Source: Neurospora crassa OR74A | Taxonomy: Eukaryota; Ascomycota; Sordariomycetes; Sordariales; Sordariaceae | Assembly (NCBI RefSeq): GCF_000182925.2 | Contig: NC_026502.1 | Span: 1,674,001 to 1,738,000, forward strand | Reading direction: 5' to 3' | DNA length: 64,000 nucleotides | In this document: positions 21,030-28,314 of the stretch, piece after piece | How the letters are laid out: every line of letters begins with the position of its first letter | How positions within the stretch are numbered: the stretch's first letter is position 1 | The notes under the pieces: model-generated | Told to the model about the DNA's origin: nothing | The model's input: the letters and a program-made list of their open reading frames with translations, nothing else | Database searches by the model: none | Translations under genes and position numbers: made by a program

Positions 21030-21220
21030 AGCACTGCAGTTTGTGTATACGTATAGCCTTTTCTAGCAACGCGCTGCAGGATCCTGTCCCACTGGGGCTT
21101 CGAAGGAAGCGCCTCAATCATAACGGCTTGGAGCAGCGTCAGATGGGCATCGTGGTCCCAGTTGGTGGGCTTGGAAGCCTTGGCCACGTAGAACTGTGCT
21201 TCGTGGTCCTCTTCCTCCAT
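21030..21220 (-). CDS. Compound Myb locus: variable first exon V2
   Basis: 191 bp, ATG to a GTAAGA donor, phase 2. N-terminal lead MEEEDHEAQFYVAKASK, then NWDHDAHLTLLQAVMIEAL, PQWDRILQRVARKGYTY and TQTAVL. It has the initial Trp and the AH-x-x-L helix 1 pattern seen in V6. No downstream exon encoding the end of helix 3 is present before the next promoter. Splicing to C1 (548-bp intron) gives 166 aa. Without splicing the frame ends at the donor itself (CTG TAA). A TATAAAG box lies at 21389-21395, about 170 bp upstream of the ATG. Confidence 0.78.
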
Positions 21221-21388
21221 CTTGAGGCTGAGAGAAGCTTGATTCTTTGCGAAACGGAAGCACAAGGTGAAGCTCTGGGGGTTGGTGGTTGTGCTGGTAG
21301 TGTGTTCTTGCTACTGCTGCGATGGTGTTGATGGAGATGTGAAAGAGTGAGAGAGCGAGGAGGGAAAAGGGAGGGAGAGAGGAGGGAT

Positions 21389-21395
21389 CTTTATA
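21389..21395 (-). promoter_or_regulatory. TATA box of V2
   Basis: TATAAAG on the minus strand, about 170 bp upstream of the V2 ATG, followed by a CCTCTCTCCCTC tract. Confidence 0.5.
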
Positions 21396-21455
21396 CTCCA
21401 TGGGGAAGCAAACGAAGCGAAAGGTGGAGATCCTCTCGGTTTCGTCTCAACGTAC

Positions 21456-21628
21456 AATAGAGCGCCATCTGTGAAGGTGTGACCCTTCTGGACATGAAGG
21501 AGCTCAACGATCTCCTTCATGTCAGCTGCCGTGGGACGGAAATGCTCAAACATCGCCAACATGATGTCCTCGTGAGTCTTTTGATCCCACCTGGTCAAGT
21601 TTCGCTGCGCAGACCGCTGCGAAGACAT
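21456..21628 (-). CDS. Compound Myb locus: variable first exon V3
   Basis: 173 bp, ATG to a GTACGT donor, phase 2. Encodes MSSQRSAQRNLT, then RWDQKTHEDIMLAMFEHF, AADMKEIVELLHVQKGHTF and TDGALL. Joined to C1+C2 (974-bp intron) the product is 160 aa. If the intron were retained the frame would run on without a family-like sequence. A TATAAG element lies at 21756-21761, about 130 bp upstream, followed by the CT-rich stretch usual before start sites here. Confidence 0.76.
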
Positions 21629-21755
21629 GGTGACTGAGTTGGATGTGTTGGATGTGTTGAGATGGGATGATGGAATTGCTAAGCCGGCAACAATGGACCG
21701 TGTAGGTTGCTGGGGAGAAGGAGGGAGAGAGGAGCGGGACCAGAAGGAGAGAGAA

Positions 21756-21761
21756 CTTATA
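21756..21761 (-). promoter_or_regulatory. TATA box of V3
   Basis: TATAAG on the minus strand, about 130 bp upstream of the V3 ATG, followed by a CTCTCTCC tract like that of V2. Confidence 0.45.
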
Positions 21762-21823
21762 GCACAAACAGACAGTGTCGGATCAAGACCAGCTGTGTGG
21801 GTGGATCTGGTACCTCCGAGTTC

Positions 21824-21825
<2 letters not shown>

Positions 21826-21858
<33 letters not shown>
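21826..21858. repeat. 33-nt poly-A (plus) / poly-T (minus) run
   Basis: A pure homopolymer between the V4 donor and the V3 promoter. On the transcribed strand it is poly-T, so it could be a nucleosome-excluding promoter tract or simply slippage-prone DNA. Confidence 0.9.
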
Positions 21859-21859
<1 letters not shown>

Positions 21860-21881
21860 GCCTGCTCCAATGATCACATAC

Positions 21882-22015
21882 CTAATGGCATTCCATTTCA
21901 TACCATACGGTTTCATGGACTCCTCGATCGAGACCTGCATCTCCGGGGTGATCGGTCCACTTGCATTAATAAACGCCCGGAAGAGGTCGTCGCGGATTTC
22001 CTCCCACTTGGGCAT
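21882..22015 (-). CDS. Compound Myb locus: variable first exon V4
   Basis: 134 bp, the shortest variable exon: ATG to a GTATGT donor, phase 2. Starts MPKWEEIRDDLFRAFIN with the key Trp at residue 4, then EMQVSIEESMKPYGMKWNAIR. V5 has the same minimal N-terminus (MPRW). Spliced to C1+C2 (1400-bp intron) it gives 147 aa. Between its donor and the V3 promoter lies a 33-nt poly-A/T run (21826-21858). A TATAAAA box is at 22161-22167. Confidence 0.78.
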
Positions 22016-22160
22016 TTTGATTGCAATGCGAGGACTTTCCGTCGATGTGAAGTAGGTTTTCGTGGAAGAGTGAGAGAAGGGCGAGGACGATGCAGGCTCT
22101 TTGTGTGTTTGGGGGAAAGGGGAGAGAACTCGGAGACAGCTAACCGGAACAAAGGAGGGA

Positions 22161-22167
22161 TTTTATA
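22161..22167 (-). promoter_or_regulatory. TATA box of V4
   Basis: TATAAAA on the minus strand, about 150 bp upstream of the V4 ATG. Confidence 0.5.
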
Positions 22168-22256
22168 GCATCGAGTTTGCAAGCCACTTGGCGAGACAAG
22201 ACGGTCAAACTGGGTAAGGGAATGAGCACCAAATCGGTTCACCGCATGTAGCTTAC

Positions 22257-22405
22257 CGGAGCGCGTCCCATCCGACATCTTGATGCCCTTTGGATCGCAT
22301 GGCCTTGACGACAGAGTCCTGTATTTCTTTGGTCATGCTGGGTTGCAAGGCCGTGTAAAGAGCGATCATCAGATCGATATGGGTTTGCTCGTCCCAACGC
22401 GGCAT
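22257..22405 (-). CDS. Compound Myb locus: variable first exon V5
   Basis: 149 bp, ATG to a GTAAGC donor, phase 2. Encodes MPRWDEQTHIDLMIALYTAL, then KEIQDSVVKAMRSKG and DVGWDALR. Closest to V4 and V6 in layout. Spliced to C1+C2 (1775-bp intron) the product is 152 aa; unspliced, translation stops at the donor (CGG TAA). The upstream element is only TATACC (22608-22611), next to an ATTGG box. Confidence 0.78.
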
Positions 22406-22607
22406 TTTGCGATGACTTCTCGGAAGGAAGGGCTGGGTGGTGGGACAAAAGGTTGAACCGTTTGTAGTTGTAGCGTAGATAGCGCAGAAGTTTTGTGGGA
22501 GTGATGAAGGTGGGAGAAAAGGACGGCAGGAAGAGGAAGACACGTTTCCGGTAACTTTGAAAAACAAAACAAAACAAAAAAAACACAAGCAGACAAAACG
22601 CGGGCGG

Positions 22608-22611
22608 TATA
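22608..22611 (-). promoter_or_regulatory. Weak TATA-like element of V5
   Basis: TATACC on the minus strand, about 205 bp upstream of the V5 ATG and just downstream of an ATTGG (CCAAT-type) box. Confidence 0.3.
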
Positions 22612-22648
22612 GCTAGAAACCCAATAAGAACACACGTATCACACGTAC

Positions 22649-22830
22649 CGGACAGACTCCCAGGTAAAAGCCTCGAGGCCACACGCCTTCATAACGGCCA
22701 TAATGAGGTCTTTCTTCTGCGCGGGACTGCTTCCAGCAGCAATCAGGGCCTCGGCGAGAGCTACGCAGAGAGCTGAGTGTGCATCGTTGCCCCACTTGCT
22801 CTCCTTGGGGATCTCGCCGACATTGGACAT
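22649..22830 (-). CDS. Compound Myb locus: variable first exon V6 (most distal)
   Basis: 182 bp, ATG to a GTACGT donor, phase 2. Encodes MSNVGEIPKES, then KWGNDAHSALCVALAEAL, KKDLIMAVMKACGLEAF and TWESVR. No partner exon is present in the 243 bp before V5: that stretch is low-complexity T-rich leader/promoter, so C1 is the nearest in-phase continuation (2167-bp intron, 163 aa). Unspliced, the frame ends three codons later. The clearest TATA box of the locus (TATATAAT, 23023-23030) lies about 195 bp upstream. Confidence 0.78.
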
Positions 22831-23022
22831 TGTGACGAGTGTTGGGCGAGGAGCGCGTAATACGGTGCCTTCGACTGGCTTGTTGAGTTCAACGTGAGCA
22901 GCAATGGGATGATGGCTAGAGGAAGACCAGATAGTTGAGGTTGATCTCAAGAAGTTGATGAACCGTGGAAGATGTGGGGGAGGGGGAGGAGGAGTATTGG
23001 GAGAGCTTGAGATCGTGGCCAC

Positions 23023-23030
23023 ATTATATA
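23023..23030 (-). promoter_or_regulatory. TATA box of V6
   Basis: TATATAAT on the minus strand, about 195 bp upstream of the V6 ATG. The best TATA match in the locus. Confidence 0.55.
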
Positions 23031-23442
23031 CCCGAAAGAGGGGAAGGAAACGCGAGTCGCTTTGAGAACACTGTTATCACATTTCATCACAGGCAACGAA
23101 TAGGAATCGAGAGATAACAAAACGGGTGACTTATACCGAAACGAACATCTCGGGCCCTGAAACGCATAGAAGAAGCCATACTCGTTACAAGTGTGATGCT
23201 CGTAATCATCCTGCAAGACAAGTGGGAGCGGGCGAAATATAATCGTCGACGTTGCAAACGGACTCGATACCTGCTCGATAACTAAAACACACACCAACTG
23301 CCACCTCCTGACACGTTCGGAGGGGGGGACCGGGACCAGACACCTATAGCCGAAACACAGAATCCCATTAAACACAACCAGAAACGCCCATCAACCACCT
23401 TCCCTTACCGCATACCTGCCCGCAATCAAGGTTGTTGGGACC

Positions 23443-25019
23443 TTAAGCCTCTTCGTAGTTGAAGCTTGAAGGAAATCTTAGCGCCGCAACGGCATAGGTA
23501 GGTGAGGCGTTAGACAGGAGGGGCAACGTAAAGATCAACTCACTCTGGCGCAAAGTGTGCGGCGGTTGATGCTGGGTCGTTGTGGGCGGCCAAGGCATTC
23601 AGCACCGCCGCGTCGTCCAGAGGGTCCTGTTCCATCTTGCGTCGCTTGTTGGGGTGCTGCTGCTCGTCGTTGTCGCCGTCCTCGAGGCTAGGGTCCACGG
23701 CAACATCATCTCCATCAGCCGACTGTCCGCCAGATTGAGCCTGGACACCCTGGTTAGCCGGCCCTTGACCGCCAGCCTGGTTTCCGCCTCGACCATTTTG
23801 CTGGACGCGGGCTTGCTGAGCCTGGGCTTGGTTATGAGCCTGGGCTTGCGCGTGAGCCTGAAGTTGAGCCTGAGCATGCTGCTGCTGTGCGTAGGCTTGG
23901 GCTTGGGCTTGGGCCTGGGCCTGGGCCTGGGCATGAACCTGGGCCATGGCAGCAGGATGCATACCACCGGGCGGAACTGGCATGCCGGGAACAACGGGGA
24001 CGGGGATCGCGGTGGTGCTCTGACCGGGAGCACCAGGAACAACCGGGGGAGGGATCGGGGTAACACTGGGGCCGGTGGTTCCCGTTTCGGAGACCGAAGC
24101 CGTGCTGGCGGGGGACTGCCCCTGGGCCGTGTTTTGCTGCTTCTTGGGGCGACCACGTCCAGGTCCCGGCCTCCTTGTGATTGGGTTAAGAGTGGGATCT
24201 ACCCTCCGGTTGGGGTCAGGGGAGGCGGTTGCAACGCCGCCTTCGCTCTTGTGCTGGGCACGGCGAAGGCCTTGGAAGTGTTGTCTGCCGTGGGTAGGTT
24301 AGCTCACAGTTCTTGATATGCACTGGCGGCAAAGGAAGCCGGCTGAAGCATGTCATGGCGATGTTGGTGAGTCGTTGATAGGGAAAAAAAATGATTGTGT
24401 ATATCCACGTTTATCCATCCAACAACATGGGGAATCATGTTAAGGATTGTTAAGGGATGAACAATGGATCAGGGTAGTAACAATGACCTCTTGCCAACCT
24501 GGTTTATCTAGGCGAAACCTCGACATGTTTATGCTGTTTTGATGCATACAGACAGGCAAAGAAGATGGATCGATGACGAGGCGGGAACACAAGACAACAG
24601 TGAGAGACAGAGAAGATAGAGAAGACAGAAAAGACAGCGTCAATGCCATTAGTCAACACGGATACAGGATCCCAAAAAATAGTCAATATGTAGTTTGATG
24701 ACTTGGCACGCGAGTCAAACACCTTGTTGACTTGAGGTTTGTTATGGAGATAACACGAATAACACGACAACAAAAGCACTTACCGGCATCCCTCGTTGGT
24801 AAAGCCGTAGCCCATGGCGCGCATGGTGTTGCCGATAGTAATCCATTCCGAGCCGCTGATGACGCCAATGTTCTTTACATTGAGAATGGTAAAGAAGAGG
24901 TCCTTGTCGGCCCGGTCGTTCCAGTTCTTGTTCATGTCTGTTAAGGACGCGATGGCAGAGGCGCGGGCGAGGCGATCGAGTGGTAACAATTGCGATGGGC
25001 TGGACGGGACAGCAGTCAT
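23443..25019 (-). CDS. Myb/SANT-like AT-hook protein with Gln/Ala repeat (3 exons)
   Basis: Model: 25019-24784, 24284-23544 and 23476-23443, 336 aa. Exon 1 (MTAVPSSP...) has NWNDRADKDLFFTILNV, WITIGNTMRAMGYGFTNEGCR and ends in phase 2 at GTAAGT. Exon 2 resumes QHFQGLRRAQ, the same junction as the compound locus next door, so the two loci share ancestry. It then has GPGRGRPKKQQN (a canonical AT-hook core GRP), a Pro/Val/Gly-rich region, a long QAQAQA/HAQAQ repeat and an acidic DGDDVAVDPSLEDGDNDEQ block with a KRRKMEQD nuclear signal. Exon 3 is reached by GTGAGT and a weak AAG acceptor; two possible AAG sites 12 nt apart both keep frame and end FNYEEA. Intron 1 (499 bp) is long. The start could also be the internal MNKNW. 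Confidence 0.78.
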
Positions 25020-27387
25020 GAATTGGTCGAGTGCGAATCTAGGTACGAACGAGATAGGGTTGATGGCGAAATTGCTAAGGTCTGCTAAGGAAGGATGGCC
25101 TTTTCAGTGTGTCCTGCCCACGTTCGCAAACCAAATCAGCCACGGCTGCAACATTCAACCGAGCCCGGCAATCCAATAGCGTGATTGGCTCATGCTGTGC
25201 ACGTTATGTGGAGAGGCACCGGTGCTTTGAATGGTGATTGGCTGAGCAAGGGTCTAGGTGCGGGGGTCCGTGCATATCTAACAGCGGAAGAGACACACAG
25301 AGAACTGAAGTTGTTGCCTCAGGCTCCCAAGACACTTGGTTCTGCCTGGCGCTGTGGCACGGATGCTCGCACGCATCAATAAAGAGGGGACGGGAACAGA
25401 AACACAGGCACGACACGCACGGGGAGACTCGGAAGGACTTGGCGGGGACCATTGGACAAAAAGGTCCAGGACACAAGACAGGGGTCTGGAGAAACTGTGA
25501 GTGGATCGCCTGATCAAGTGACTTGGCGCCAGCATCGCGCGGAAGACCAGCCACAGTGCCGATTGCGACGCGCTGTTACCACGTAATTTTCCAGGACCTC
25601 CAACGTCCCGCGCCCCCAAGTTCTCAAACATTTCATCTCATTCTGGCTCCTGTCATCGCCCCCTTGATTGATACCACCCTCTCAAACTATCTGCGCCTGC
25701 TATCTGTCCGTTTCCGGCGAGATGGGAGAAAACAGTTCATAACGCTGGAGTTATAGGGTCTAATTCTGACGAGGTTTTTCTTTCATTCATTGCAAACAAC
25801 TTTGCTTAGGCAACAGGATGGCAAAAAAAGCTACCAGCGAGGTCTTCGGTGTAAGTTCGGTTTTCTTTATCAGGTACGACGTCCTCCAATGAGGGGGTAG
25901 AGGTATCTACTATAGACACAGAGCTACCTACCTAACCAGCAGGCATCTGGCAGCTACCTGGCTCTCAACCATGCAGTGCCCACCATTCCAACATCTCAGC
26001 TTCCATCTTCCCCCTCCATTGATCAGCCTTTCTCCGTTCCCGCTCGAGTCTTCTGTCCTGCCCGGTCACAAGTCAACTATCTCGCCAAGCAACAAGAGAC
26101 ACTCCTTTCTCTTCGTTTGGCTCTCGTCCAGCTTGCAGTCGAGTGACTCATATTATAGGTAGGTAGTCTTACTGTCTTACTTACTGCCTTTTACTCTTGC
26201 CGTCCCTGGATCTCATTCCCGACGTGCATGGCGTCCGTCCGCTGCAACCCCACCAACACCACCCACTGTACGCGACCTTGGATGGGGGATAGAAAAAAAC
26301 GAACAAAAAATCGAAAGGAGGCGACGCGGCGTCACCATGTCCTTAGTATTCAAATGATCCTTGTCACCTGTTTTTACTTCTTTGAATGTCGTACTTGATT
26401 CGCAACCATGTCGTGTCTCCCTTCCGTGTTTCTCTCCCACTCTCCTTGTATCGCCTCGTTTCCAATTCGGGAAAGTTGAAAGCAAACAACATTTCTTCTT
26501 TGGCAGGACAACGGGCCGGAGGGTGTGTGGGCTAGCCGGTGCCTAGTGGAAGGCGATATCTTCGCTCTTAACTTACCTGAATGATAGCAATATCTACCTC
26601 TAGAGGTACCTCCAAGTGGCCCTATTCCATGTCAGGATCGGCTGCCCTTTCCTACTGGCAACGCTGATTGCTGCCCATTGAACCACTCAATGCTGCCCTT
26701 TGCAAACAGGCTTTCATGCACCTTGCACCCATTCCAGCCGTTTCCCCCGAAATCTCCTTTATCTCAATGGCCATGGAGTGACTGCCCGGCTGTGCTCTAC
26801 TCGCAGGGAAAAGCAAGATTGAGAGGAGGCCATCTGCCTCGGATTGCTGCCGGTACACGATACTGCTCCTTGCTACCGTCATCTATCTTTGGTAGACTAC
26901 TGTAGTGCCTGGTACCGTGACACAATACGCACGTTGCCTCTGGGCTCCGACCAGCTGCCATCCTCGCCCCGTATTGACTTCAGTTGCCTACCGTTTTGGT
27001 GAGACAGACATAAACCTGTCGTCTCTCCCCCTTCGTTCCCCTCCAACAGCCAGCCCTGTCTACTAGTATCATGCTTCATCCACACCCTCAACACCCTGTC
27101 CACTATCGCTCGAGTTACATTATCTTGACTCACGCCCCCACACCTCGACAGCGCCCGCGCTCCGGTTACAGTGGGTAATTCTAACCGAAGCCAAGGCTGC
27201 CTTGCTGCTGAATGGTTGGACAGGTCTCAGCACTCCCAGCGGCTAATACATATTGTGGTTCCCCCCTCCTCGGTTTCCCCCAGACTTTCCCTTTTCTCGC
27301 CGTTGGCTGGCTTTGAAACCACCTTCCAGAAATCAAGACGACATCCTCAGGCACCAGGAAGGGAAAGCTAGTCCGGTCATCGCCAAT
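25020..27387. other. Divergent intergenic region, no gene seen
   Basis: Between the minus-strand gene starting at 25019 and the plus-strand gene at 27388. CCAAT/ATTGG boxes occur at about 25133-25190. CTACCTACCTAA/TAGGTAGGTAG motifs lie near 25925 and 26155, and a TCTAGAGGTACCTCCAAGTGGCC stretch near 26597. Frames are short with no recognisable product. Confidence 0.5.
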
Positions 27388-28314
27388 ATGTCTGCTACCG
27401 AAAACGTTATGGCGAGGTTCTTGTTCGCCATCCTCCAGCAAAAGTCTCTGAAGGACGTGAGTGACTACCTCTCCCGTCTGTTATACGTACCATTGGGTTG
27501 AATGTCGGAACTCTGTTTGGCTGACTTGAAATTGCCTCCACAGATCGACTGGAACGAGGTAGCCGCCAGCCCGTTTCTCTGCCAGAAGATATCGAACGGC
27601 CATGCCGCCCGTATGCGTTACGCGCGATTCCGAGCCTCCATGCTAGGCACCGAACCCCGACCGAGAAACCGTATGAATACCGACGAGAATCGAGTTACAA
27701 AAGCCAAGAAGAAGGGGGGAGAAAAGCCAAAGAAAAAAACAGTCAAAGTTGAGACAGAGAAGGAGGAGGAAATGTCCAAGAGCAAAGCCGCATCCGCGAC
27801 GATGCCATCCCCGCCTCTCAAGGACGAGAAAGATTTCGTACCTCCCGAACCGTCACCCCTCGACCATGTGTATTCCACACCGACCTCCATGGCTAAGCCC
27901 ATGTCCGACATACAATCCCGAATGCACATGCGGTTCCTCACTCCCTGCAGCGACTCGGATGCTCATACGGCATCACCTCACATCTGTACCCGGGCAGCGG
28001 TCACGGCATGCGCCACCGAGATGCTGCTCGGCCATCCAGACACCCCTTTCTCTTTCACCACTGGCTCGTCGACCACCACCACCACCACCATCACCCCCAC
28101 CGGACCATGGCAGTCCACTTTACCTGCCTACGCTAGCTATGGAATGGGATACGAATTGGACACCTATGCCATGGCTTTTGCTGTGAGCGACTCTCAGCAG
28201 AACGAACAGCATGCTGCTGAACAACTTCGGGTACACGCTACCATGATGGAACATGAGGACCAGACCGGCTTGGTCAAGCAGGAAGACTGGGATACTCAGC
28301 AGTACCAGTGTTGA
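27388..28314 (+). CDS. Myb/SANT-like protein with basic and Ser/Thr-rich tail (2 exons)
   Basis: Exons 27388-27456 and 27544-28314, 279 aa. Exon 1 (MSATENVMARFLFAILQQKSLKD) is helix 1 and ends in phase 0 at GTGAGTG; the acceptor is CCTCCACAG. Exon 2 gives IDWNEVAASP (helix 2 with Trp), then AARMRYARFRASMLG (helix 3). A strongly basic segment follows (TKAKKKGGEKPKKKTVK), then acidic and Pro/Ser/Thr-rich stretches including a run of Thr, ending DTQQYQC. The intron sits earlier in the domain and in a different phase from the compound locus, so this is a more distant member. Such MxARFLxAIL...DWxxVA...AxxRYxRxR proteins are common in filamentous ascomycetes as Myb-like proteins of unknown role; nuclear location is inferred. 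Confidence 0.83.

Larger units (their letters stand above)
20106..22830 (-). other. Alternative-first-exon Myb/SANT locus (six variable exons, one constant pair)
   Basis: Six ATG exons, 134-191 bp, are spaced about 390-430 bp apart on one strand, all homologous in layout (Trp, helix 1, helix 2, start of helix 3). Each has a length of 3n+2 and ends at a good GT donor. Only one downstream exon, C1, carries the end of helix 3 and the nuclear tail. Predicted proteins are 147-166 aa with different DNA-binding domains on one C-terminus. Introns would range from 141 to 2167 bp, unusually long for such a fungus. What is seen: exon phases, donors, a single acceptor with TACTAAC, and separate TATA-like elements. 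What is inferred: that each promoter makes a transcript skipping the intervening first exons. The alternative, that V2-V6 are stranded gene remnants, is weakened by uniform phase and open frames. Confidence 0.72.

Noticed and set aside
22947-23375. Possible seventh variable exon upstream of V6
   Set aside because: The minus-strand frame there has no Trp-helix pattern and no phase-2 donor; it is probably promoter plus the 3' UTR of the next gene.
24285-24783. Alternative first exon inside the long intron of the Q/A-rich gene
   Set aside because: Frames there lack the domain pattern.
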